From: Spirosoma spitsbergense DSM 19989
GTDB lineage: Bacteria > Bacteroidota > Bacteroidia > Cytophagales > Spirosomataceae
Assembly: GCF_000374085.1 (NCBI RefSeq)
Contig: NZ_KB893598.1
Location: 1-32,194 of the forward strand
DNA: 32,194 bases
Direction of reading: 5' to 3'
Numbering within the stretch: the first letter of the stretch is position 1; each line of letters opens with the position of its first letter. A model generated the notes under the pieces. It was not told the origin of the DNA. It did no database searches and saw only the letters and a list, made by a program, of their open reading frames with translations. The position numbers were made by a program, and so were the translations under genes. Of the stretch, positions 1 to 7,615 are shown in pieces.

Positions 1-152
1 GCAGCGGTCAGCGGTGGAGTGATGATGGGGCGCAAGCGATGCTCAACTTACGGGTAGCGGCTAAGAGTGGCCGCTGGCAATTGGTCAGAGACCGCCTAAA
101 TTTAGTTGACAACGACTAAGTCAACTTAAGGCAGGTAGTTTTGAAATGCACC
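1..152 (+). mobile_element. Right end of an insertion sequence (partial, runs off the window)
   Basis: The segment holds the C-terminus of a transposase-like frame (stop at 117-119) and about 33 bp of non-coding DNA, after which an hsdS coding frame begins on the opposite strand. I place the element's end near 152, at the sequence TGAAATGCACC, because the hsdS-like protein similarity stops there; on the minus strand the element would then begin GGTGCATTTCAAAAC. The boundary is an inference. The other terminal repeat and any target-site duplication are outside the window, so the family and exact end cannot be confirmed. Confidence 0.6.
3..119 (+). CDS. Transposase, C-terminal fragment (ISKra4-like)
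   Basis: Frame 3 is open from the window edge to TAA at 117-119 and gives about 38 residues, beginning SGQRWSDDGAQAMLNLR and ending in RDRLNLVDND. The pattern RWS-x3-GAQA-x-L-x-LR followed by a second RW matches the C-terminal end of DDE transposases of the ISKra4 type as I remember them. The catalytic part lies outside the window, so activity cannot be judged. The frame ends only about 33 bp before the inferred IS end, as is usual for an IS transposase. It points toward the truncated hsdS gene, which it appears to have interrupted. The family assignment is tentative. Confidence 0.5.
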   Translation, partial: SGQRWSDDGAQAMLNLRVAAKSGRWQLVRDRLNLVDND

Positions 153-576
153 TTTCGGCCCCTTTCATTACATAGTTAATGAAATTGTCATTTTTCAAAT
201 GATATGATAAAAATACTTTATCAATTTTTCTGCCTGCTCTGATAATAATAACGTCATTTGATGCAGTCCCGTTTGTATTTGAAAACCATATTTTTCGTAA
301 ATAGGGACGAATATTTGAAACTAATATATCACCCTCAGCGAATTTTGTAAAGGAGCCTGATGATGGAAGTTTTGCCGATAATATAACTCCGCCAAAATCT
401 GGAAGTATATTTTCGGTGCTTATGTAAGTCCTATTCTTTAGATTTTGAAGAGTTACTTTCTCATTAATAAACTTTGCAACATTTTCATTGTTAAGCATTC
501 CATTTTCCCATCCACCATCCTCCACAAATTCAGGAAAACGTAATTCGGGTACTAATTTATTCGTTTCGTTATCCAT
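121..576 (-). pseudogene. hsdS: Type I restriction specificity subunit HsdS, 5' part only, cut by an IS
   Basis: This is the DNA-recognition subunit of a type I restriction-modification enzyme. The N-terminus (NKLVPELRFPEF, then a GW-type start of the first target-recognition domain) is typical of HsdS. The stretch DILVSNIRPYLRKIWFSN and the following SNDVIII strand match the first recognition domain. The frame stops after about 151 codons, whereas HsdS is normally around 400, so the central conserved helix and second recognition domain are missing. The last residues (about CISKLPALS) look IS-derived. I start at the ATG at 576, which overlaps the upstream stop as ATGGATAA. An in-frame ATG at 594 would add six residues. 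It is third in the hsdR-yhcG-hsdS run, and the enzyme should lack specificity unless another hsdS exists. Confidence 0.75.
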
Positions 577-1603
577 TGTTTTGTTGAGTGGCATTTAATT
601 CGTTCAGGATCAGCGTTTGTAGGGCTGCTTTGGGGAGCAGAAGCTGATATTCTGCTACGCCGATGGGTTTATTGATGTCTTGCAGAGCTATTTCTACGTC
701 GAGGTGGTCTTTATCGGCGCAGAGAATGATACCAATGGATGGGTTTTCGGTAGTACTCTTCTCCAGACGGTCGAGCAGGGAGAGATACAGATTCATTTTC
801 CCGACGTATTCGGCTTTAAAGCTGCCAATTTTTAGTTCGATGGCCACCAGCGAGCGAAGGCCCCGGTGGAAGAACAGCATATCGACAAAGTATTCCTTGC
901 CGTTGTATTCCAGCCGGTATTGGTTGCCGATGAAACTAAACCCTTTGCCCAATTCCAGTATAAAGGCTCTGATTTTGGCGATGAGTCTGTTTTCCAGTGC
1001 CAACTCGCTGAGGGGTTCGGTAACACCCAAAAATCCCAGATTATAGGTGCTTTTAAATACCTCGTCAACATAATCGGCATGAACGAACGGCAGTGTTATA
1101 TCGAAATTATGCGATCTACTGCTTTTCTGTGCGTACGCATAGCTATCCATCTTTATGGCATTGAGCAGCAAATCTCTTGACCAGCCTTTTGTCAGGGTTT
1201 CGTTGGCGTAGTACTCAACTGGAACATCTTCCTTTACTTTATTAAGCAGGAGTAGATTATGCCCCCAGGGCAAAACTGCGACAGCTTGTCGCAGTTTTGT
1301 GTCTGCCTGATAATAACGGGCATAGAAACGCTTTATATCCCACAAATTACGCGGAGACAGACCCATATCCGGAAACTCGTTTTTCAGGTCGATGGACAAC
1401 TGGTTTATCACACCACTGCCATAGCCCTCTTCCAGTTGTTTTTCAACTAGTAGTTTGCCCAAATTCCAATAGACAGCATTAGCGGCACTGTTTACTTGTT
1501 TAGCAATAGAAACACGAGCCGAGCGAATTTCAACAAGTGCCTGCTGTAAGATGTCGGTATATTCCTGCGTATTTATGGAAACTAATTGATTGCCTTTACT
1601 CAT
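569..1603 (-). CDS. YhcG-type PDDEXK nuclease domain protein (DUF1016)
   Basis: A 344-residue protein of the YhcG/DUF1016 family. Residues about 17-150 form the helical N-terminal domain (the pattern VYWNLGKLLVE, then GYGSGVINQLSIDL and SPRNLWDIKRFY). Residues about 165-330 form a PD-(D/E)xK nuclease fold, with the candidate catalytic residues Asp241 (EYFVDMLFFHR) and Glu256-x-Lys258 (VAIELK). It starts inside the end of hsdR (ATGAGTAA, 8-bp overlap) and its stop overlaps the preferred hsdS start in the same way, so the three are very likely translated as one operon. The family is common beside type I restriction genes in Bacteroidota, but its exact role there is not settled; extra DNA cleavage or a defence accessory role is inference. 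The catalytic set looks complete. Confidence 0.9.
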   Translation of the reverse strand: MSKGNQLVSINTQEYTDILQQALVEIRSARVSIAKQVNSAANAVYWNLGKLLVEKQLEEGYGSGVINQLSIDLKNEFPDMGLSPRNLWDIKRFYARYYQADTKLRQAVAVLPWGHNLLLLNKVKEDVPVEYYANETLTKGWSRDLLLNAIKMDSYAYAQKSSRSHNFDITLPFVHADYVDEVFKSTYNLGFLGVTEPLSELALENRLIAKIRAFILELGKGFSFIGNQYRLEYNGKEYFVDMLFFHRGLRSLVAIELKIGSFKAEYVGKMNLYLSLLDRLEKSTTENPSIGIILCADKDHLDVEIALQDINKPIGVAEYQLLLPKAALQTLILNELNATQQNNG

Positions 1604-4598
1604 AAGCTGCTAATCCTGAAATGTCACGCCCCTGGGCAATTTTCTTTAGTTGGGGCACCAGTTCTTCCATAAGGGCCAGTTCTTTTACCCGGCGTTGTTT
1701 CCAGCCAAGTTCCAGCGGCTCCAGCAGGTCGGTGAGTTTTTCGCCGTCAAAAATCATTCGGCTCATAATCGTATCCACAAAGGTTTTCAGGTCTGCCGTT
1801 TTCAACCCGTGGTTGTGGGCAATGGCAGCCAGTTCCTTTTCGTTTTTCTCAACCACAAACGTTTCGTACCCCTGGCGTAACGTACCCACATCCTGACCGC
1901 TGTTCCAGTCCAGCGCGTTGATATAGCCCGTCAAATCTTCCTGCTCGTCCATCAGGTTAGCATTGGCACTCAGCAAGCTAATTACCTGCTCCTTGGTCAT
2001 CTTCTGCCGGGCGGGTTTCTGCTGCGTGCTGTCGGCAATCAGGGTCATGATGTAGTCGTAATCAATCACGGCCGACGCAAAGAGCACAAACTCAAAATCC
2101 AGTTGCTGGATGTCGGGCGGTGCCTGGTCACCATCCTTTTGCTGGATATCCCTCAGTTGTTTAGCCGTTTCTATATACGAGCTTCTAAACTCCTGCAAGG
2201 TTTCCTTCGGCAGGATGGTTTCTATTTTAGCCTGCTGTACTTCGTCTAAGTCGGTGTATTGGTCCAGTTGGGTTTTGAGCCGTTGTACTTCCTTAAAGTT
2301 TTTCACGAAGGAAATCCGGGCCGCATCCCCTTTCAGGTTGTACACCTCCTGCGGCTCGTTCACCAAGTTATGTTGCTCCATAAACGCGCCCAATGCAGCT
2401 ACGGCTTGCTGGTATTTTTCAATCACCACAGGAGCAGGGTCAACCAGCCAGATTTCTTTAGCTCGCCCGTTGTCTTTGCCGGAGAAGAGCGTAATAGCCT
2501 GATTCACGGCTTCCTGTTGCGACCGAAAATCCAGAATGTTGCCGTACGGTTTGGTGTCGTTCAATACCCGGTTGGTGCGGGAAAACGCCTGTATCAGTCC
2601 GTGGTACTTCAGATTCTTGTCCACATACAGCGTATTCAGGTATTTGGAATCAAACCCCGTCAGCAGCATATCTACCACGATGGTAATGTCAATTTTATTT
2701 TTGTGTGGATAATCTTTGTTGCTGTATTTCTGGTCCTTAATGCGCCGTTGCACATCCTGGTAATACAAATCAAACTCGTTAATCGAATGATTGGCACCAA
2801 ACTGCTGATTGTAGTCGGCAATAATGGTTTTCAGGGCTTCTTTCTTCTCTTTAGGATTTTGTTTGTTATCTTCTTTCTCCTGAATTAAATCTTCCTGTAA
2901 CTGTTTTATGTCCGCAGCATTTTTTTGGCTTTGCTGATCACCGTCTTTTGCAATGAGTTGCGCCGGTGGAGAGAATACACAAGCTATATTTAACGGAACA
3001 TAACTTTCGTCTGCTTTTTTCTTTTTCTGTTGACTGCTTTTCAATAGCTGATAATAGTCGATGGCATTATTGATAGACCCCGTTGCCAGTAATGCATTAA
3101 ATCGCCTTGAGTTGGTAGCAGCATTGTGCTTATCCAGAATAGCTTCTACTACTGCCTGTTGCGCAATAGCTTCGCCCGGTTTGGTGCTTTGAGTACCTTT
3201 CCCTTTAAAATAGTCGATGTGAAAACGCAAGACGTTCTTATCGTCTATGGCATCGGTAATGGTGTAGGCGTGTAATTCCTGCTGAAAAATATCTTTTGTC
3301 TCTAACAGGGTTGCCTCTTCACCATTTCGTTTTACGTAGGTTGCATTTTCGGTAAAAATAGGTGTACCGGTAAAACCAAATAGTTGAGCATTCGGAAAAA
3401 ACTCCCTGATGGCTTTCTGATTATCGCCAAACTGCGAACGGTGGCACTCATCAAAGATAAAAACCATTCGCTTATTGCTCAACGGCTCCAGGCGTTCTTT
3501 ATATTTTCTTGTGTTCGTTCCGTCTAGTGCTAGTCCCAATTTTTGGATGGTGGTAACGATAACCTTGTCGGCATAGTCGGTTGATAACAAGCGCCTTACC
3601 AACGTCTCGGTATTGGTATTTTCTTCTACACTGCCTTCCTGAAATTTATTGAATTCCTCGCGGGTTTGTCGGTCCAGGTCTTTACGGTCAACCACAAACA
3701 GGCATTTTTCAATATCGGGATTGTCTTTCAGCAGGGTAGATGCTTTAAATGAAGTCAGCGTTTTGCCGCTTCCTGTCGTGTGCCAGATATAGCCGTTACC
3801 TCGATTTTGCTGAATACAATCTACAATGGCTTTTACCGCATAAATCTGGTACGGCCGCATCACAAGCAATCTCTGCTCGCTTTCCACCAGCACCATGTAC
3901 TTGCTAATCATTTCGCCAAGGGTACACTTGGTCAGAAATTTATCAGTGAATAAATCAAGGCGCGTGATTTTTTTGTTGTTCTCATCGGCCAATTGATAAA
4001 TAGGCAAAAACTGTTCATCGGCATTAAAAGCAAAATGCTGATTTTTGTTGTTGGCAAAATAGTACGTGTTTGTTCTGTTGCTCACTATAAACAACTGCAT
4101 ATAGCAAAGTAGCGAATTGCTATAGCCATTGCCGGGTTCATTTTTATAATCAATGATTTGCTCCATGGCCTTACGAGCCGTGATGCCTACATTTTTCAAT
4201 TCAATTTGCACGATAGGCAAACCGTTAATCAACAGAATGATATCATAGCGTTGATGGCTATTCTCGGTATTTATGCGTAACTGACTAATAACTTCAAAAT
4301 CATTTTTGCACCAGTCTTTATTATTCACCAACGTGTAATGCAGTGGTGTTCCGTCTTCCCGTTGAAAGTAGTTCCGTTCACGCAGCAGTTTCGACGCGGC
4401 AAAAACGTCAGGATTAATAATTTCTTCCCGTAAACGTAAAAATTCGTTATCTGAAAGGCGAACACGATTAAGTGCCTCAAACTTAGTTTTGAAGTTTTGC
4501 TCAAGCGTTTTCCGGTCAACAATTTCAGGTCGATAGATATACTTAAGGTCTGCTAGTTGCCTAATTAAGTCCTTTTCTATTTGGTTTTCCCTGCTCAT
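1596..4598 (-). CDS. hsdR: Type I restriction endonuclease, motor/nuclease subunit HsdR
   Basis: The ATP-dependent translocase and nuclease subunit of a type I restriction system, 1000 residues and apparently full length. The N-terminal nuclease domain shows Asp119 (RYDIILLINGLP) and the QIELK motif (Glu133-x-Lys135), a PD-(D/E)xK active site. The helicase motor follows: RPYQ at 248-251, Walker A TTGSGKT at 274-280, DECH at 383-386, GFTGTP at 408-413, and the later motifs DMLLTGFDS and QAFSRTNR. The C-terminal third is helical and would bind the modification complex. It is the first gene of the operon and overlaps the next by 8 bp. No hsdM is in the window; it may lie beyond the IS. Cleavage needs HsdM and HsdS, and hsdS is broken here, so the gene may be idle. 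Confidence 0.95.
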   Translation of the reverse strand: MSRENQIEKDLIRQLADLKYIYRPEIVDRKTLEQNFKTKFEALNRVRLSDNEFLRLREEIINPDVFAASKLLRERNYFQREDGTPLHYTLVNNKDWCKNDFEVISQLRINTENSHQRYDIILLINGLPIVQIELKNVGITARKAMEQIIDYKNEPGNGYSNSLLCYMQLFIVSNRTNTYYFANNKNQHFAFNADEQFLPIYQLADENNKKITRLDLFTDKFLTKCTLGEMISKYMVLVESEQRLLVMRPYQIYAVKAIVDCIQQNRGNGYIWHTTGSGKTLTSFKASTLLKDNPDIEKCLFVVDRKDLDRQTREEFNKFQEGSVEENTNTETLVRRLLSTDYADKVIVTTIQKLGLALDGTNTRKYKERLEPLSNKRMVFIFDECHRSQFGDNQKAIREFFPNAQLFGFTGTPIFTENATYVKRNGEEATLLETKDIFQQELHAYTITDAIDDKNVLRFHIDYFKGKGTQSTKPGEAIAQQAVVEAILDKHNAATNSRRFNALLATGSINNAIDYYQLLKSSQQKKKKADESYVPLNIACVFSPPAQLIAKDGDQQSQKNAADIKQLQEDLIQEKEDNKQNPKEKKEALKTIIADYNQQFGANHSINEFDLYYQDVQRRIKDQKYSNKDYPHKNKIDITIVVDMLLTGFDSKYLNTLYVDKNLKYHGLIQAFSRTNRVLNDTKPYGNILDFRSQQEAVNQAITLFSGKDNGRAKEIWLVDPAPVVIEKYQQAVAALGAFMEQHNLVNEPQEVYNLKGDAARISFVKNFKEVQRLKTQLDQYTDLDEVQQAKIETILPKETLQEFRSSYIETAKQLRDIQQKDGDQAPPDIQQLDFEFVLFASAVIDYDYIMTLIADSTQQKPARQKMTKEQVISLLSANANLMDEQEDLTGYINALDWNSGQDVGTLRQGYETFVVEKNEKELAAIAHNHGLKTADLKTFVDTIMSRMIFDGEKLTDLLEPLELGWKQRRVKELALMEELVPQLKKIAQGRDISGLAAYE

Positions 4599-4768
4599 TC
4601 AAATTATAGTCACAAGTGGATTTTTAAGAATTGGGTATTTGAAACGCATAATCACATCACCTCATTAACCTGTTTTTTCAAAAAACGACATATAGTTTCC
4701 GAGATTACAGACGACTTATCCATCAACCCAATGTACTACTAAACCGTATAATGGGTGAGGTTTTTGCA
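4599..4768. other. Intergenic stretch upstream of hsdR, no convincing gene
   Basis: AT-rich leader of the restriction operon. It contains only very short minus-strand frames, one of 23 codons beginning MDKSSVISETIC and one of 17 codons. Neither has a recognisable family or a clear start. The hsdR promoter is expected here, but no clean TAnnTTTG element was seen. Confidence 0.35.
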
Positions 4769-4921
4769 TCAGGGGGTTTTTGGTGTCAATTTAGTTTTGT
4801 CCAGATACGCGTTCAACTGTTCAAAGGTCATTCCCTGAATATCCTTTGAGATTTTTTCCTTAATTTCTCTGAACGTTTTGACCGTGTCAAACTCCTTCAC
4901 TTTTTTATCAGTCGTCTCCAT
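4769..4921 (-). CDS. Small hypothetical protein, 50 aa, antitoxin-like in size and character
   Basis: An ATG at 4921 opens a 50-codon frame ending in TGA at 4769-4771. The product is highly charged and helical. It begins METTDKKVKEFDTVKTFREI, with a middle KEKISKDIQG and then MTFEQLNAYLDKTK. The layout (charged N-terminus, an F-D-x-V-x-x-F-R-x-I-K-x-K-I segment, then MTFEQL) resembles small orphan proteins and antitoxin-like ORFs that I have seen in Bacteroidota genomes, but I cannot name a family. No partner toxin gene of sensible size lies within the 170 bp before hsdR. It may be a solitary remnant of a toxin-antitoxin pair or an unrelated small protein. The coding call rests on sensible composition and a clean start. 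Confidence 0.6.
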   Translation of the reverse strand: METTDKKVKEFDTVKTFREIKEKISKDIQGMTFEQLNAYLDKTKLTPKTP

Positions 4922-5161
4922 ACCCTACAATTTCTTTTGGTGAACGAATGTCAAGCGTTGAATAGACTAAGCGTAAATTAACAGAATTGTACCCGCGAAT
5001 AGTACATTACCCTTTCGCTTTTAAGGTGAAACCCAATTGTCAAATATACGCAGGTTTTCGCTTCCCAGCTGAACCATTTCTGTGTTTTTAAGCACTCATG
5101 CAAGTCAGGTAATTTTAGCTAATTGCCTGACTTGCAGTTTATTGTTGGAAACTTTTGCAAG
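4922..5161. other. Intergenic stretch between maeB and the small ORF
   Basis: About 240 bp without a coding frame worth calling. It holds the hairpin at 5099-5136 and AT-rich DNA that should include the promoter of the 50-aa ORF. No exact Bacteroidota promoter was found. Confidence 0.4.
5099..5136 (-). terminator. Hairpin downstream of maeB
   Basis: The arms TGCAAGTCAGGTAATT and AATTGCCTGACTTGCA pair over 16 bp, with one G-T wobble, around the loop TTAGCT. It starts 25 bp after the maeB stop on the minus strand. No U-tract follows, so termination is inferred from position and stem strength only. Confidence 0.6.
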
Positions 5162-7447
5162 CTAGCTCACCCCCTGCGCTTCCACCACGGCGATGGCGAC
5201 CATGTTGACGATTTCGCGTTCGGAGGAGCCGAGCTGGAGGACGTAGACGGGTTTGCACATGCCCAGCAGAATGGGGCCGATGGCGTCGAAACCAACCGAG
5301 CGGGGGCCAGCCGCTTCCCGCATCAGGTTGTAGGCGATGTTGGCCGCCGAGAGGTTGGGGAAAATCAGGGTGTTGGCCCCTTCGTCTACCAGTTTGCTGA
5401 GGGGGTAATTCTGCCGCAGCAGGTCGGTGTTGAACGCCAGGTGGGCCTGCATAGACCCGTCCACCACCATATCGGGGTGTTTGCGCTGCAGGATGTCGGT
5501 TGCTTCCTGCATCTTGTCGGCGTCGTCGCCTTTGGCACTGCCGAAGTTGGAGTAGGTCACCAGCGCAATACGGGGCTTGATATTGAACCGCTCCACCGCC
5601 CGCGCCGTCAGCTCGGTAATCTCCACAATATCCTGCGCCGTAGGATTCACGTTTACGGTGGTATCCGAGAAAAACAGCGGCCCGCGGTTGGTGAGCAGGA
5701 TGTACATACCCGCCACTTTCTGCACGCCCGGCTCCTTGCCAATCACCTGCAGCGCCGGGCGAATGGTATCCGGGTAGCTCTGCGTCAACCCCGAAATTAG
5801 CGCGTCGGCCTGCCCGGTCTCCACCATCATGGCCCCGTAGTAGTTGCGCGATAGCATCCGCTTCCGGGCTTCGGCGGCACTGATGCCCTTGCGGTACCGC
5901 TTTTTATAGAATAAATCCCCGAACTGCTCCACCGTAGCCTGCTGCTCGTGCGCCCGTGGGTCGATGATGGGTACGTCGGCCAGGTCGAGGCTGTTCTGCG
6001 TGATCATGGCCTGAATCATGGCCACTTCGCCCAGCAGAATGGGGTGGGCAATGCCCGAATCCCGCACCTGCTGAGCCGCTTTGAGTACTTTCAGATTTTC
6101 GGCGTCGGCAAAGACCACCCGCTTCGGGTTGGTGCGGGCCTTGTTGTTGATAACCCTGGAAATCCGGGTATCCTGCCCCAGTCGTCGGGCCAGTTGGCTT
6201 TCGTAGGCCTCCCAGTCGGTGATGGGGTGCTTAGCCACGCCCGAGTCCATGGCGGCTTTCGCCACCGCCGGGGCTACTGTTTCGAGCAGGCGCGGGTCAA
6301 CGGGTTTGGGAATGATGTAATGCCGGCCAAACAGCAGGTTGTCGGTTCCGTAGGCCATGTTCACCAGGTCGGGAACGGGCTTCTTGGCCATGTCGGCCAG
6401 GGCGTGAACGGCGGCCAGTTTCATGGCTTCGTTGATTTCCGTGGCCCGAACGTCCAGCGCCCCCCGGAAAATGTAGGGGAAACCCAGTACGTTGTTTACC
6501 TGGTTGGGGTAGTCGGAGCGGCCGGTTGCCATGATGATGTCGGGCCGGGCGGCAATGGCGTCTTCGTAGCTGATTTCGGGCGTGGGGTTCGCCATCGCAA
6601 ACACAATCGGATTGTCGGCCATGGAACGCACCATGTCCTGACTCACGGTGTTGCCTTTGGACAGGCCCACAAACACGTCGGCCCCCACGAAGGCTTCTTC
6701 CAGCGTGCGTATGTCGCGGCTGGTGGCAAAGAGCGCTTTCCGCTCATCGAGGTCGGTGCGGTCGGACCGGATCACGCCCTTGCTGTCGCACATCACCACG
6801 TTTTCCACGCTGGCCCCGAGGGACACGTACAGCTTGGTGCAGGAAATGGCCGAAGCGCCCGCGCCGTTGATCAGGATCTTTACCTCCTGAATCGTCTTGC
6901 CCACCAGTTCCAGCGCGTTCAGCAGCGCAGCCGCCGAAATAATGGCCGTGCCATGCTGGTCGTCGTGCATGATGGGAATGTTGAGTTCGGCCTTGAGCCG
7001 TTCCTCGATCTCGAAGCACTCCGGGGCTTTGATGTCTTCCAGGTTGACCCCGCCGAAGGTCGGTTCCAGGATTTTGACCATCCTGACGAACTCGTCCACG
7101 TCTTTGGTGTCGAGCTCAATGTCGAATACGTCGATGTCGGCGTAGATTTTAAAGAGTAGTCCTTTGCCCTCCATGACGGGTTTGCTGGCTTCGGGGCCAA
7201 TATCGCCCAGGCCCAGCACGGCGGTTCCGTTGCTGATAACGGCCACCAGATTGCCCTTGGCCGTATATTTGTAAACGTCTTCCTTGTTTTCGGCGATGGC
7301 CAGACAAGGTTCGGCCACGCCCGGCGAATACGCCAGCGAGAGGTCGGCCTGCGTACTGTATTCTTTGGTTGGGATAACTTCAAGTTTGCCGGGACGGCCG
7401 TTGGCATGGTAGGCAAGGGCATCCTCACGACGAATTTTTTGTTGCAT
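5162..7447 (-). CDS. maeB: NADP-dependent malic enzyme with C-terminal phosphotransacetylase-like domain
   Basis: Oxidative decarboxylation of malate to pyruvate with reduction of NAD(P), a cytoplasmic link from the TCA cycle to pyruvate and NADPH. The 761-residue length is normal for the MaeB fusion type. Residues 1 to about 430 are the malic enzyme part: Tyr40 and SPGVAEPC (41-48), GKGLLFK (94-100), NLEDIKAPECF (135-145), DDQHGTA (162-168), the dinucleotide-binding loop INGAGASA (193-200) and NPTPEISYEDA. Residues about 430-761 match phosphotransacetylases (the GLTQSYPDTIRPALQ and ANTLIFPNLSAANIAYN regions). In this fusion that domain is thought to be regulatory (acetyl-CoA sensing) rather than catalytic. 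It diverges from the hybrid regulator gene, with a palindrome 36 bp upstream of its ATG. Confidence 0.97.
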   Translation of the reverse strand: MQQKIRREDALAYHANGRPGKLEVIPTKEYSTQADLSLAYSPGVAEPCLAIAENKEDVYKYTAKGNLVAVISNGTAVLGLGDIGPEASKPVMEGKGLLFKIYADIDVFDIELDTKDVDEFVRMVKILEPTFGGVNLEDIKAPECFEIEERLKAELNIPIMHDDQHGTAIISAAALLNALELVGKTIQEVKILINGAGASAISCTKLYVSLGASVENVVMCDSKGVIRSDRTDLDERKALFATSRDIRTLEEAFVGADVFVGLSKGNTVSQDMVRSMADNPIVFAMANPTPEISYEDAIAARPDIIMATGRSDYPNQVNNVLGFPYIFRGALDVRATEINEAMKLAAVHALADMAKKPVPDLVNMAYGTDNLLFGRHYIIPKPVDPRLLETVAPAVAKAAMDSGVAKHPITDWEAYESQLARRLGQDTRISRVINNKARTNPKRVVFADAENLKVLKAAQQVRDSGIAHPILLGEVAMIQAMITQNSLDLADVPIIDPRAHEQQATVEQFGDLFYKKRYRKGISAAEARKRMLSRNYYGAMMVETGQADALISGLTQSYPDTIRPALQVIGKEPGVQKVAGMYILLTNRGPLFFSDTTVNVNPTAQDIVEITELTARAVERFNIKPRIALVTYSNFGSAKGDDADKMQEATDILQRKHPDMVVDGSMQAHLAFNTDLLRQNYPLSKLVDEGANTLIFPNLSAANIAYNLMREAAGPRSVGFDAIGPILLGMCKPVYVLQLGSSEREIVNMVAIAVVEAQGVS

Positions 7448-7482
7448 AAAAAGGGGAGTAGATTAGGTTACAGGGTGGCAAG

Positions 7483-7500
7483 TTAGGGAGACTTCCCTAA
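7483..7500. promoter_or_regulatory. Inverted repeat, candidate operator between maeB and the hybrid regulator
   Basis: TTAGGGA-GACT-TCCCTAA is a perfect 7-bp inverted repeat. It lies 36 bp upstream of the maeB ATG and about 80 bp upstream of the inferred promoter of the divergent gene. The core TAGGGANNNTTCCCT (7484-7498) occurs again at 30109-30123 in another divergent region. The operator function and the regulator are inferences. Confidence 0.5.
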
Positions 7501-7556
7501 TGCCTTTACATGAGAGGCAGATTACTGACCGATTATAACCGCCCGCACCGAATTGT

Positions 7557-7587
7557 TTTGTAGTCAAATACGCATAGATTATCTTTG
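7557..7587 (+). promoter_or_regulatory. Bacteroidota-type promoter of the hybrid regulator gene
   Basis: TTTG at 7557-7560, a 19-bp spacer, then TATCTTTG at 7580-7587. This is an exact match to the Bacteroidota sigma consensus TTTG-N19-21-TAnnTTTG. It places transcription start just before 7600 and the ATG at 7616 shortly after, which argues against any start at or before 7553. Confidence 0.7.
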
Positions 7588-7615
7588 GACAATACCAAAA
7601 ACGGCTTCTTTCTCC

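Noticed and set aside
4599..4768. Tiny minus-strand frames (23 and 17 codons) between the 50-aa ORF and hsdR as a possible toxin partner
   Set aside because: Too short, no hydrophobic segment or known motif, and no clear start signal.
5948..7159. Long plus-strand frame opposite maeB (about 400 codons), and similar frames opposite the sortilin-like, surface and beta-helix genes (12329-13384, 18580-19284, 22279-23046)
   Set aside because: They are antisense to strongly supported genes and have no domains; they arise from the codon bias of GC-richer genes.
7553..7615. TTG start giving 21 extra residues on the hybrid regulator
   Set aside because: It lies upstream of the -7 element of an exact promoter, so it would not be in the transcript.
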